Shown here: piece by piece, positions 1 through 9,498 of the stretch
Position numbering within the stretch: position 1 is the first letter of the stretch
How the letters are laid out: each line of letters opens with the position of its first letter
Origin: BOG-931 sp963761525
GTDB taxonomy: Bacteria > Pseudomonadota > Alphaproteobacteria > Rhizobiales > Xanthobacteraceae
Direction of reading: 5' to 3'
DNA: 64,000 nucleotides
NCBI GenBank assembly: GCA_963761525.1
Contig: CAVXHG010000004.1
Coordinates: forward strand, 496,001-560,000
Translations under genes and position numbers: made by a program
The notes under the pieces: generated by a model
Seen by the model: the letters and a program-made list of their open reading frames with translations, nothing else
Told to the model about the DNA's origin: nothing
Databases searched by the model: none

Positions 1-1
1 T

Positions 2-1162
2 GCCGGTCTCATTCGCCCGCTCGAAACCGCCGCGAAAAAAGCCGGCGTGGAAATCCTGCTCGAGCACCGCATGACCGCGATCCATCGCGAAATGCCCCGC
101 GATGGCAGGGTTGCCGGCATCGCCGTTGCTCACAACGGTAAGACGATGAACATCCGCGCCCGCAAGGCCGTGATCGTCGCGACCGGCGGCTCGACCGGCA
201 ATGTCAACTTCCGCCGCATGTTCGATCCCCGCCTCACGGAAGAATATTGCGGTCTGGCCGGCGCGCCGTGGTCCGATCAGGATGCGAGCGGCGAGATCGC
301 CGCTATGGGCATCGGCGCCGGGTTGTGGGGCTTGTTCAATTACACCGGCGAGTTCGGCTCCGGCATCACCAAGCCGGGCGCCATCGGCTGCCAATACGGT
401 TATGTGAATGTGCGCTGGCGGCCGGGCAGCGAAGTGTTTGACAAGGCACGCGCCATTGGCCTGCCGGTCAAGAGTTGGCACGATGTCATCCTGGTCAACA
501 TGATCGGCCAGCGCTTCTACGACGAGACCGTAGGCCACTTCGGCTACAATACCCACGGCAGCGTCGAAGCTTACATGCAGGGCAGCTACCTCAACGCCAA
601 GAACCAGAAATACAATCCGAGCAATTTCATCAATGCCGCACTCGCCGGTATCGGCGATGAGCACAACGGCGGCGGCCCGATCTGGGCAATTTTCGACGCC
701 GAAGCCGTTGCGCGCGAAGGATGGGAGCCGAAACCACCCCATGTCGATCTCGACGCCGGCTTTTTCTTCGAGGCCGACAGCATCGAGGCGCTCGCCGCCA
801 AGATTAAAATGAAATACCAGCGCGTACCGATGCCGCCAAAGAATCTTGCGGCGACGGTTGCGCGATACAATTCATTCGTCGATACCGGAAAGGACGCCGA
901 TTTCGGCAAGCCGACGCCGCTTTACAAGATCGCGAAGCCGCCGTTCTACGCGGCGTGGGCGACGCCGGTCATCCACGACACCCGCGCCGGCCTTCGCATC
1001 AACGCGCGCTGCCAGGTGATCGACATGAACGGCGATGTCATTCCCGGTCTGTATTGCGGCGGTGAATCCGCTGGCGGATTTTCGATGCACGGCCTGCCGC
1101 GCGCGGTGTGCCAAGGATACATCGCGGGAAGGAATGCCGTTACGGAGAACAGCAACGCATAA
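2..1162 (+). CDS. FAD-binding flavoprotein (fumarate reductase/succinate dehydrogenase-like), 5' partial
   Basis: The frame is open from the left edge, so the N-terminal FAD dinucleotide-binding fold is missing. The visible part starts in the segment LIRPLETAAKKAGVEI, typical of the FAD_binding_2 family just before the capping domain, followed by VIVATGGSTGN. The C-terminus has the second FAD-contact block (GLYCGGESAGGFSMHG, near residue 340 of the visible part) that closes this fold. The family oxidises or reduces C-C bonds next to carboxylates or ketones, as in fumarate reductase, ketosteroid dehydrogenase and tricarballylate dehydrogenase. It lies 46 bases upstream of a PrpD-type gene on the same strand, so a shared transcript is plausible. 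The substrate cannot be named. Family call firm, function inferred. Confidence 0.8.
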   Translation, partial: AGLIRPLETAAKKAGVEILLEHRMTAIHREMPRDGRVAGIAVAHNGKTMNIRARKAVIVATGGSTGNVNFRRMFDPRLTEEYCGLAGAPWSDQDASGEIAAMGIGAGLWGLFNYTGEFGSGITKPGAIGCQYGYVNVRWRPGSEVFDKARAIGLPVKSWHDVILVNMIGQRFYDETVGHFGYNTHGSVEAYMQGSYLNAKNQKYNPSNFINAALAGIGDEHNGGGPIWAIFDAEAVAREGWEPKPPHVDLDAGFFFEADSIEALAAKIKMKYQRVPMPPKNLAATVARYNSFVDTGKDADFGKPTPLYKIAKPPFYAAWATPVIHDTRAGLRINARCQVIDMNGDVIPGLYCGGESAGGFSMHGLPRAVCQGYIAGRNAVTENSNA

Positions 1163-1208
1163 TGCACTGTCCCGCAGCGCTTGGGAAAATTCCACCGGGA
1201 AGGCCGCG

Positions 1209-2694
1209 ATGAATTTACTGCGAAGACAGCTTTTGCATCTCGCCGCCGGCGCAGCCGCGCTTCCGCTGTCTCTACGCATAGCGAAAGCGGAAGACCGGAA
1301 ATCGCCGCCACCGGAATCGCAAAGGTCCGTCGCGGAACGGCTCGCCGCCTATGCCGCCGACCTACGTTACGAGGACCTCGACGACGCAACGATTGAAAGC
1401 GTCAAGGTCCATCTCATCGATGCGATCGGCTGCGGTCTCGCGGCCTTCGATGAAAAGCCCGTTCGCATTTGCCGTGACGTCACGCTCGCCAATGGCGGCG
1501 GCGGAGCTACTGTTATCGGTACGACGAGGCAGGCGACACCGGATCTTGCGGCTTTCGCCAATGGCGCCGCCTTTCGCTATCTCGACCTGAACGACGCCTA
1601 TGTCGGGCGTATTACCGGCCATCCGAGCGACGACATTGCCGCCTGCCTTGCGGTCGCCGAGGCCGAGCGCGCGAGTGCCGCGGAACTCATCACGGCGATT
1701 GTTCTTGCCTACGAAATCAATTGCCGGCTGATCGATGCTTTCGATGTGAGCATGAGCGCGCGCGGCTGGGACGTGCCGATGCTGAGCCTGCCGGCCGTCG
1801 CGCTGGCCGCCGGCAAGCTGATGAAACTTCCTTCCGACAAACTCGCACAGGCGGTCAGCCTGGCGCTCAATGACCACATTTCGATGGGCCAGACCCGGGC
1901 ACAGGAATTGTCCGACTGGAAAGGGATCGCGGACGCCGAAGCGTCACGCAATGCGATCTTCGGCGCCATGCTGGCGCGCGCCGGTCTCACCGGCCCGGCA
2001 CCGATCTTCGAAGGACGATGGGGCTTCTTCAATCTCGTGACCGGCCCGGCCGAGATAGATATCAGCCGCTTCGGCGGACGTGGCGTCCCGTTCCTCATTC
2101 ACCAATGCGGCTTGAAAAGCTACGCGGCCCATATCACCGCGCAGACCACGGTTCCGGCCGCGGTTGCGCTTGCCAAGGACATCGGCAATCTCGATCGCAT
2201 CGCCGCGATCGAGATCGGCACGACCCGCCGCGGCAAACAAATCGCGGGCAGTGACGCCGACAAATGGGCGCCGGAAACGAAAGAGACCGCGGATCACAGT
2301 TTACCATACATCGCAGCGCGGGCGATGCTCGACGGCGATATCAACAGCAACAGCTACACGCCGGACAAGCTCCACGATCCGCGCGTCCTCGCGCTCATGC
2401 AGCAAAATCGAAGTGAGGGAGGATCCGGACTTCGCAACGCTCACCGTTAACGTGCCGCCGACTCGTCTCACTGCCACACTCGACAACGGCCAAAAGGTTG
2501 TGCGTCTGGTCGACAGCATGCCCGGCTTTCCGGGGCACCCGATGACCAGAGCTGACGTGGAGCGGAAATTCCGCAGCAATGTTGGCAGGCGTTGGCCGCA
2601 ACAGCAGACGGACGCGGTCTTACAGTCGTTGTGGACATTCGATCAGACCCACGACTTGTCCGCCCTGCTTAATAAGATGGCGTTACCCGCATGA
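1209..2694 (+). pseudogene. MmgE/PrpD family protein with Tat-like signal, frameshifted
   Basis: This is a MmgE/PrpD-type protein (family of 2-methylcitrate dehydratase and cis-aconitate decarboxylase). The start at 1209 gives MNLLRRQLLHLAAGAAALP, a twin-arginine-like export signal. The body then runs from AERLAAYAADLRYEDL through HPSDDIAACLAVAEA to LALMQ near 2402. There the frame breaks: the family C-terminus continues in the next frame as KIEVREDPDFATLTVNVPP to the stop at 2692-2694. Dropping one base near 2403 restores a protein of about 494 residues, so this is a single +1 insertion (sequencing error or recent mutation). It follows a flavoprotein and lies convergent to a RidA-type gene. 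Reaction unknown. A second Tat-type PrpD lies at 22.9-24.5 kb. Confidence 0.8.
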
Positions 2695-4002
2695 TCACGG
2701 CGCGTAGGCCCACGCCTCCATCATCACGGTAGCACCCGGCACCGGCAGCGGCCCGGGGACTTCTACCGCGGAAAACGGCAGCGGCCGGCCGCCGATGCGC
2801 CGTTCCCACACTTTGTAGACCGCATGAAAATCGCCGATGTCAGTAAAGAACAAGAGCACTCGCACGACATTGGAAAGCGAGCTGCCGGCGGCCTCGCAAA
2901 GCCGCGCGATGTTGTCGATGATCGCTTCGGCCTGCGCTTGCGGCGATGAGGAGAAATACGGCTGCCGTGGATCGATCGCAGCCGACGGCAATAGTCCATT
3001 GCCGTCGGCTGCCATCAGTGCCGGCATGAACAACAAATCACCCGCCTTCACCGCCTGCGGCTGATGACGGAAAGCCGTGACAACGCCGGCATCGATGTGC
3101 TGCTTGGCTGCGGCGCTGCCAGGTTTCGCTGCGATCACATTGATCTCGATCTTGCCGTCATAGGGCGCGAGCCCGCGATCGATGCAGGGGATGATGGACA
3201 CGGTCGGACCCTTTTCGCCGAAATGCCGCGTCCATGTTTCGTTGAAGGCCGAGTAATCTTCGCGATCAGAGAGATAGACCTGCGCGTGGATAACGTCGTC
3301 GAGTGTTGCACCGGCCAGCGCCAGCGATGCGGCCATCCGCTTGGTGATGATGAATTCGGTCTCAAGCTTGATCGGCTGGCCGCCCCATTGCGCGCCCTCG
3401 GACATCAGCGCCGCAGCGGCAACGCCGTTACGCCGCGGCTCATCCCCGATCGCGAGCGAGGTGATACCCGGAAGAAAGATGTAGTCGCCGACCGTTAGCG
3501 CCGGCGAATAGCCGGACGTGGGACGGCCTTGCAGTTGTTCGTGCTTGAGGTGTGCGACCTCGGAGCCAGCTTCCGGGATCGCCGCCATGAACTGGATATT
3601 CATATCGGCACCCGGCAGCAGCAATCGCTGCTGTGCTATCGACGTCGATGGCGGAATACGTCCGGAGAGGAATTGCCGCCGGATATGCTGATAGGGCGGC
3701 ACCGCTTGCACGGTCGTGTAATACTGGTCGGTGCGAACCAGATTTCGCCGGTCGGTCCCGGCGGCGCGCAACACCGCGTCGACATTCTCAAAAATCCGCA
3801 GCGCCTCTTTTTCACGCTTGGGTAGGCCGGCATGCGGCGCCCGCTCCGCCAGCACGTCCGGCGCGATGCCGCTGACGAAATCCTGCGCCATCACACCGGT
3901 GGCGAACACCCAGCGCCCGGCCTTTACGCCTTGCGCGAATTTGATTTTACCCGGCCCGAGTTCGACCGGCAGCAACGGCTCCACGGCAGCACTCTTGGTC
4001 AT
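2695..4002 (-). CDS. Tandem RidA (YjgF/YER057c/UK114) protein with three RidA-like modules
   Basis: This 435-residue protein is about three times the length of RidA, which deaminates reactive enamine/imine intermediates. I read three successive modules, at roughly residues 20-145, 160-295 and 305-435. Each begins with a VFATG, IFLPG or LFMPA strand and ends with a conserved Asn/Asp-rich helix and a hydrophobic strand (RTDQYYTTV, HAQVYLSDREDYSAF, VRVLLFFTDIGDFHAVY). The Arg that binds the carboxylate of the imine in true RidA is not obvious in any module, so deaminase activity is uncertain. A strong AGGAG lies just before the ATG. It is convergent with the PrpD gene, with stops abutting. Related fused RidA proteins occur in catabolic clusters. 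Confidence 0.8.
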   Translation of the reverse strand: MTKSAAVEPLLPVELGPGKIKFAQGVKAGRWVFATGVMAQDFVSGIAPDVLAERAPHAGLPKREKEALRIFENVDAVLRAAGTDRRNLVRTDQYYTTVQAVPPYQHIRRQFLSGRIPPSTSIAQQRLLLPGADMNIQFMAAIPEAGSEVAHLKHEQLQGRPTSGYSPALTVGDYIFLPGITSLAIGDEPRRNGVAAAALMSEGAQWGGQPIKLETEFIITKRMAASLALAGATLDDVIHAQVYLSDREDYSAFNETWTRHFGEKGPTVSIIPCIDRGLAPYDGKIEINVIAAKPGSAAAKQHIDAGVVTAFRHQPQAVKAGDLLFMPALMAADGNGLLPSAAIDPRQPYFSSSPQAQAEAIIDNIARLCEAAGSSLSNVVRVLLFFTDIGDFHAVYKVWERRIGGRPLPFSAVEVPGPLPVPGATVMMEAWAYAP

Positions 4003-4150
4003 CGGGCCTCTCCTGTGATGCTATGGTGATACGGCGTCCGGCGGGGCCAGCACTTTGGCATTGCGGGGCGAAGCTGGGAAGACGCGTGGCGACGCCATGC
4101 TCAGGGACACCACATGACCAATCCGCTTCGGCACTGGCTTCCTATTACTC

Positions 4151-5110
4151 ATGGCACTCGCGCTCGGCGCGCTTTCTCCGGCGAATTTGCAGGCGCAGGA
4201 ATATCCATCGCGGCCAATTACCATGATCGTACCGTTCGCGGTCGGCGGTTTGACCGACGTGCCGGCGCGCGTCCTTGCCGCAATGCTGCAAGACCGGATC
4301 GGCCAGACCATCGTGGTCGAAAACAAGCCCGGCGGCTCAGGGACGCTCGGCGGTGCCTATGCGGAGCGAGCCGCGCCGGACGGTTACACCCTGTTCGCCA
4401 ATTCGATTGCCGACACGCAGAATCTCGATTTCCTTCCGGTGCCGTATAACGCGATCGACGACTTCGCCATGATCGGCATGGTGGTCGAGGGACCGCCGCT
4501 GGTGCTGATTGTCGATGCGTCGCTGCCGTACAAGTCGCTCGCCGAGCTCATCGCCGACGCCAAAGCCAATCCAAGCAAGGTCAGCTTCGGCACCTCGGGC
4601 CCGGCGACCTCGCCGGCCATGGCGTTGGCGCAGCTCAACGACCTCGCCAAGACCGCAATCGCCGGCGTGCCGTTCAATGGTTCGGGCGAAGCCGCGCGCA
4701 ACGTCTCGCCGAGCGGCGTGCAAGGCTCGTTCTCGTTTTACGCCCAGGCCAAGCCACTTGCCGACGGCGGCAAGGTGCGCGCGCTCGCCATCGCAAGCCC
4801 CGACCGTATCGCGACCTGGCCCGAAGTCCCCACCATGCAGGAGCTTGGCTTTCCCAACTTCGATTATCGCGGCTTTGTCGGCCTCGCCGCGCCGGCCAAA
4901 ACACCGGCGCCGATCATCGCCTATCTCAACAAGGCGCTGAACGATGTCGTGCAGTCGCAAGAGTTTCGCAGTCGCATGGCCGCGCTGGGGATGACAGTGC
5001 CGTCAAACAACACGCCCGAGATGCTAGCCGACTACATGCGGCGCGAAACCAAGCGTCAGGCCGAATTGGCCGCGCTGACCGGCATCAAAATGGCAACGCC
5101 ACCGCGTTGA
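4151..5110 (+). CDS. Tripartite tricarboxylate transporter substrate-binding protein (TctC/Bug family)
   Basis: This is a periplasmic solute-binding protein of the Bug/TctC family, which captures carboxylates and similar small molecules. Hallmarks are YPSRPITMIVPFAVGG after the signal region, VVENKPGGSGTLGGAYAERA and the C-terminal LADYMRRETKRQAEL. The ATG at 4151 leaves a signal peptide with no positive N-region. An ATG at 4114 in the preceding frame begins MTNPLRHWLP, which supplies the missing basic start, so the true gene may begin at 4114 with a +1 shift near 4145. No TctA/TctB membrane subunits lie nearby; such orphan receptors are common in this family. It sits downstream of the divergent RidA gene. 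Confidence 0.85.
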   Translation: MALALGALSPANLQAQEYPSRPITMIVPFAVGGLTDVPARVLAAMLQDRIGQTIVVENKPGGSGTLGGAYAERAAPDGYTLFANSIADTQNLDFLPVPYNAIDDFAMIGMVVEGPPLVLIVDASLPYKSLAELIADAKANPSKVSFGTSGPATSPAMALAQLNDLAKTAIAGVPFNGSGEAARNVSPSGVQGSFSFYAQAKPLADGGKVRALAIASPDRIATWPEVPTMQELGFPNFDYRGFVGLAAPAKTPAPIIAYLNKALNDVVQSQEFRSRMAALGMTVPSNNTPEMLADYMRRETKRQAELAALTGIKMATPPR

Positions 5111-5126
5111 CTTTGGCATTGACGTT

Positions 5127-6787
5127 TCACACCGAACCCAGCGACACCCTCGCGGGCGTCGCATCTGCTCCAGTCATGTTGCGCGCCACCGCCTCGGCGA
5201 CGCGAATGCCGTCAACGCCCGCGGACAAGATCCCGCCCGCATAACCGGCGCCCTCGCCTGCGGGATAAAGGCCCTTGGTGTTGAAGCTTTGAAAGGATTC
5301 ATCGCGGCGGATCCGGATCGGCGACGAGGTACGGGTCTCGACGCCGGTCATCACTGCATCGTCCGATGGCAAATCCTTTGATCTGACGGTCGAAAGCCGG
5401 CAGCGCTTCGCGGATCGCGGCGACGGCGTAATCAGGCAGGCATAGCGCCAGATCGGTGGGATTCACGCCGGGCCGGTAGGACGGGACCACTTCGCCAAGC
5501 GCCGTCGATGGCCGTTCGGCGAGGAAATCGCCGACACGCTGCGCCGGCGCGGCGTAAGTTCTGCCCGCCGGCTTCGAATGCACGCTCCTCCCAATGGCGC
5601 TGGAAGGCGACGCCAGCCAGCGGATGTCCCGGATAATCGGCGGGCGTGATACCGACGACGATACCCGCATTGGCGTTGCGCTCGTTGCGCGAATATTGGC
5701 TCATGCCGTTGGTGACGACGCGCCCGGGCTCCGACGTCGCGGCAACCACGGTGCCGCCCGGACACATGCAGAAACTGTAGACCGAGCGCCCGTTGCTGCA
5801 GTGGTGCACAAGCTTGTAATCGGCCGCGCCCAGGAGCGGATTTCCGGCGAAGCCGCCATAACGGCAGCGGTCGATCAGCGATTGCGGATGCTCGATCCGC
5901 ACGCCGATGGAGAACGGCTTCGGCTCGATGGCAACGCCGCGCTCGTCCAGCATCGCAAACGTATCGCGTGCGCTGTGGCCGATCGCCAGCACGACATGGT
6001 CCGCCGCTGATTTGCGTACCGTCCTCCAGCACGACGCCGCGGACCTGCCGCGTTCCGTCCGGCCGCTGCTCGATTTCAAGATCGGTCGACCTTGCTGCCG
6101 AAGCGGTATTCGCCGCCAAGCGCCTCGATGCTCTCGCGCATGCGCTCGACCATCGTGACCAGCCGGAACGTGCCGATATGCGGCTTGGCGACGTACTCAG
6201 ATCTCCGGCGGCGCGCCCGCCTTGACGAACTCGGTCAGCACCTTGCGGCCGTAGATGATGCGGATCCTTGATCTGGCTGTAGAGCTTGCCGTCGGAGAAC
6301 AGTGCCGGCGCCGCCCTCGCCGAATTGCACATTGCGATTCCGGGTTCAGACACCGACGTCGCCACAGCCCCCAGGTGTCCTTGGTGCGCTCGCGCACGAC
6401 CTTGCCGCGTTCCAGGATGATCGGGCGAAAACCCATCTGCGCCAGGATCAAGCCGGCAAACAGGCCGCAGGGCCCGGCGCCGATAACGAGCGGCCGCAGC
6501 GGTAACGGCTCTGGCGCCTGCGCCACAAAGCGGTAGCGCATATCGGGCGCGAGCGAGAGATGAACGTCCTTCTTGCTGCGCGCCAGCACCGCTGCTTCGT
6601 TTTTGACCTCGATATCCAATGTGTACGTCAGCACGATCGCCGACCTCTTGCGGGCATCGATGGCGCGGCGGAAAACCGAATAGCTGCGCAGATCGTCGGG
6701 CTTGATCCGCAATCGTTCGAGAATGGCGGCGGCGATATCGCCGTCACCATGGCCGAGCGGCAGCTTGAGTTCAGTCAGACGCAGCAT
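5127..6787 (-). pseudogene. NAD(P)/FAD-dependent dehydrogenase (COG2509-like), eight frameshifts
   Basis: Conceptual repair gives an uncharacterised FAD-dependent dehydrogenase of the COG2509 type. It has an N-terminal alpha/beta domain (MLRLTELKLPL...), a dinucleotide site VIGAGPCGLFAGLILAQMG, then LNPES-NVQFGEGGAG, FSDGKLYSQIKDP, YVAKPHIGTFRLVTMVERM, HVVLAIGHSARDTF, CMCPGGTVVAA and the C-terminal GLYPAGEGAGYAGGI. As given the frame changes eight times, near 6334, 6300, 6254, 6199, 6087, 6005, 5557 and 5367. Every change is a +1 insertion in coding sense, and no other stop or gap is needed. The protein segments are well preserved. It is convergent with the TctC gene and lies downstream of the amidase gene. 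Confidence 0.8.
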
Positions 6788-6812
6788 GATCTCGTTCTAA
6801 GCGCCGATAATT

Positions 6813-7775
6813 CTATAGCGACTTTGAGGGGCAATAGGGGAACTTGCGCGCCAGCGTGCCAAGCTCGCAGCCTTCGCAATAACGCTGATCCTTAAAGTCG
6901 ATCCAGTTGTGTGCGTAGATGTGATCGGCGGAATGCCGTAGCGCTCCTGAAGAAACCGCACCAGCAATAACCACGCCCGCTTCTGTTCTTCGGTGACTGG
7001 CTTGGCAACGTCCGGATAATTGCCGATGAATTCGACACCGATCGAATTGGTTTTGACGACCGCATGATAAGTTTTCGAATTGTCGACGTATTTGTTGTCG
7101 TTGCGGTCGGCGCCATCGGTATGAGTCGGGACGACATTTTCTGCGGTGGCCCAATAAACCGTGCCATCGGTTTCGACCCATAGCGTCACGCCGCGCTTGG
7201 TCGGATTGGCAAACTGATCGCTCGCTTCACGCCGCGCCGTTCCCGGCGGTCCTTCCGACTGGTGCGCAATGATGTTCTTCCAGGCATTGGCGCGCGCTAC
7301 GTCGCCAAGCGGATTGAGATAAATGATGTTGAGGCCTTCGATCTGCGGGCGGCCCGGCGATTTGGCGGCCTCGGCGAAGGACGGACGCGGCAGAGTGCCA
7401 TTGTCGATCTGGATTTGCCGGGCGATGGCATCGTCAGCCTTATGAAACTCATCGGCACTGACAGCACCGATACCATCGGGACGTCCGGCAATCTCGCGCG
7501 CGGCGTTCTCACGCAGCTTCTTGTAATCATCCGTGGCGGCCTGTCCGGCTTCACTTAGCCGCGCCGCAAGTTCGACGCGCGGCACATCGGATGGCTCACG
7601 CTTCGGATTAGATTTGTCGGCCATTACCGGCGAGGCTAGCGTCCGAAGGCGCACAGGAAATTTCGTCGGCAAAGGCCGAAGCGACGTGCAGCGTCCACGC
7701 GCCCGCAAAGATGGTGGCGATCAAAATTGTGCGCGCCGCGAGCCGCGCTATCGGGCGGGCAAACGGCTTGAACAT
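6813..7775 (-). pseudogene. N-acetylmuramoyl-L-alanine amidase-like protein, frameshifted
   Basis: The body resembles N-acetylmuramoyl-L-alanine amidase/PGRP-type domains: IIYLNPLGDVARANAWKNI, an IIAHQSEGPPGTARREAS region, VTLWVETDGTVYWATAENVV, and SIGVEFIGNYPDV followed by a late YAHNWIDFKDQRYCEGCELG block. The last block is in a different frame from the body: one base is missing near 6928. A start at 7624 (MADKSNPKREP) gives a cytoplasmic protein. The frame just upstream, from an ATG at 7775, encodes MFKPFARPIARLAARTILIA and a signal-peptide end (VASAFADEIS). A +1 shift near 7640 would join it to the body, giving the exported form expected of an amidase. The upstream Rieske gene ends 11 bases before 7775. 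Confidence 0.65.
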
Positions 7776-7786
7776 GAGATGGCGCG

Positions 7787-9075
7787 CTAGACCGTAGTCT
7801 GCGCCATGCCGGGCTTCGCGGGCGTGAGCGCTTCCTTGGCGCCGTCCTTGAACGCGACGTCCGGCGGCAGCACGATCGAGCAGGAGCGGATTTTCTGGTG
7901 CGCGACATCGACGCCGGGCGGCGTCACGCCCTTGTCGGCCAGCGCCTTCGCCGCGCGCATCAAGCGATGCCGCGCCATGATGATGCCGTTGTCGGTCGAG
8001 ACCAGGTTTTCCTTGGTGCGATCGCAGATCGGCCCCATGCTTTCCTGCAATGAAGCATCCTGCATGGCGAAGCCGGCGACGCCGCTGAACGGTCCTGCCG
8101 GCCTTCTGCGCCGCGCGATCGATCAGATAATCGTTGTCCTTGTTGGCGAGCGGACGGAACGAGGCATCGACTTTGCAATGCACGCCGGCGCCATCCTTCA
8201 TGGCATCGACTTCGGTCTTGGTCAGCGCCCGCACCGGGTGAAAATCGTACGACCAGGCCCAGCAATTCTCATCGTCGATCGGCACCCAGAAGTGGCCGTG
8301 GATCGGATGATCGGCGCGCGGCGGGATCATGGTGAAGCACGGCATCACCCATGGCGTGACGCGCCAGTAATAATTGCCGTTCTCGGCATTACGCCGTGCA
8401 CCGATGAACAGGCCGCCGGGCTGCTCGACGACCTCGAAGTGCGGCTTCATGTCGTTCAGATTGTATTCGTTGCCCTTGGCGCCCTTGAACAGCGGATCGG
8501 AATGCAGATCGCCGCGATGCAGGAACGAGACGTGGCTGGAATCGATGCCGCCTTCCATGGCCTGCAGCCAATTGCACTCCTGCCAGCGCTTGGAGACGAA
8601 AGTCTGCTCCGGCCGCACCATGGCAAATTCCCATTCCGGCAGCGGCGGCTGTTTGTCGGCGGGACCCATATAGGCCCACAGCACCTCGCCGCGCTTCACC
8701 AGCGGGTACGATGTCAGTTTGACTTTCTTGCAGAAGCCGCTCTCGACCGGCTCGGATGGCACCTCGACGCATTGGCCGGTCGTGTCGTATTTCCAGCCGT
8801 GATACGGGCAGCGCAGCCCGCCTTCCTCGTTACGGCCGAACCACAACGAAACGCCGCGATGGGCACAGAATTCGTCGATCAGGCCGTATTTGCCGTTGGA
8901 ATCCCGGAAAGCGACAAGCCGCTCCGACATGATCTTGACGCGGACCGGCGGGCAATCGTTCTCCGGCAGTTCCTCGGCAAGCAAAACCGGCAGCCAGTAG
9001 GAGCGGAAAAGCTGCCCCATCGGCGTGCCCGGGCGCGGTCTGGGTCAAAAGCTCGTTCTGTTCTTTTCTGAGCAT
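7787..9075 (-). pseudogene. Rieske non-haem iron oxygenase alpha subunit (phthalate 4,5-dioxygenase-like), frameshifted
   Basis: This is an aromatic-ring or O-demethylating oxygenase large subunit. The Rieske [2Fe-2S] ligands are visible as CAHRG and CPYHGWKYD near residues 70-95, with the mononuclear iron region EGGIDSSHVSFLHRGDLHSD near 175. The ATG at 9075 gives MLRKEQNELLTQTAPG, the usual family start, but joining it to MGQLFRSYWLPVLLAEEL needs removal of one base in a C/G run near 9030. A second +1 insertion near 8090 separates the core from its C-terminus (MQDASLQESMGPICDRTKEN to the stop at 7787). Substrate unknown; phthalate-like or methoxylated aromatics are the family norm. No reductase gene is adjacent. 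Confidence 0.85.
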
Positions 9076-9276
9076 CGGATTTGTCCGTTGTCGGGGGTAT
9101 CCTTAAGAGTAAGGATTCGGCCGCGAACCGGCAAGCTGCGCATCGCCTTCCCGGAACCGCCGTTGTCACAAAGCGGCTACGCAAAATAGCGCTTGTAAAA
9201 GGGCCGTCCCGTTGCCCCGTAGCGGCAATTACGCTAAGTCCGCCGCACGGGATTTAGAGGCTTGGAGCGATAGACA

Positions 9277-9429
9277 ATGGCCGATCACGGTGAGGTCGAA
9301 TACGCCACGGCAGAAGGCAACGATTATCCTGCCCACGAACAGACGTATGAGAACTTTATTAGACTGGTGAAGGTGATCGGGACGATCGTCGTGATCATCG
9401 TGGTCGGAATGGCATATTTCCTCGGTTGA
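9277..9429 (+). CDS. aa3-type cytochrome c oxidase subunit IV (short bacterial type)
   Basis: This 50-residue protein has a charged N-terminal half (MADHGEVEYATAEGNDYPAH, then EQTYENFIRL) and one C-terminal transmembrane helix (VIGTIVVIIVVGMAYFLG). It matches the short alphaproteobacterial subunit IV of aa3 cytochrome c oxidase: HEQTY followed by a single TM segment is the family signature. It sits about 70 bases upstream of pntAA on the same strand, an arrangement I know from other Hyphomicrobiales although the catalytic oxidase subunits lie elsewhere. The start is the only ATG that keeps the signature intact. Confidence is high for the family, moderate for the physiological role. Confidence 0.8.
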   Translation: MADHGEVEYATAEGNDYPAHEQTYENFIRLVKVIGTIVVIIVVGMAYFLG

Positions 9430-9498
9430 ACCTTTGACGCTATATTCCGCGCCCCTAACGCGCTTGACTACCGGCGGCTGACGGCCGTTGGAGGCCTT

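Noticed and set aside
5127..6787. Programmed frameshifting as the explanation of the multi-frame dehydrogenase
   Set aside because: Eight +1 sites without a shared slippery motif or stop-codon context do not resemble any known recoding signal.
7806..9071. Plus-strand open frame (421 codons) opposite the Rieske oxygenase
   Set aside because: The minus strand has the Rieske and iron-ligand motifs; the plus frame has no recognisable domain.
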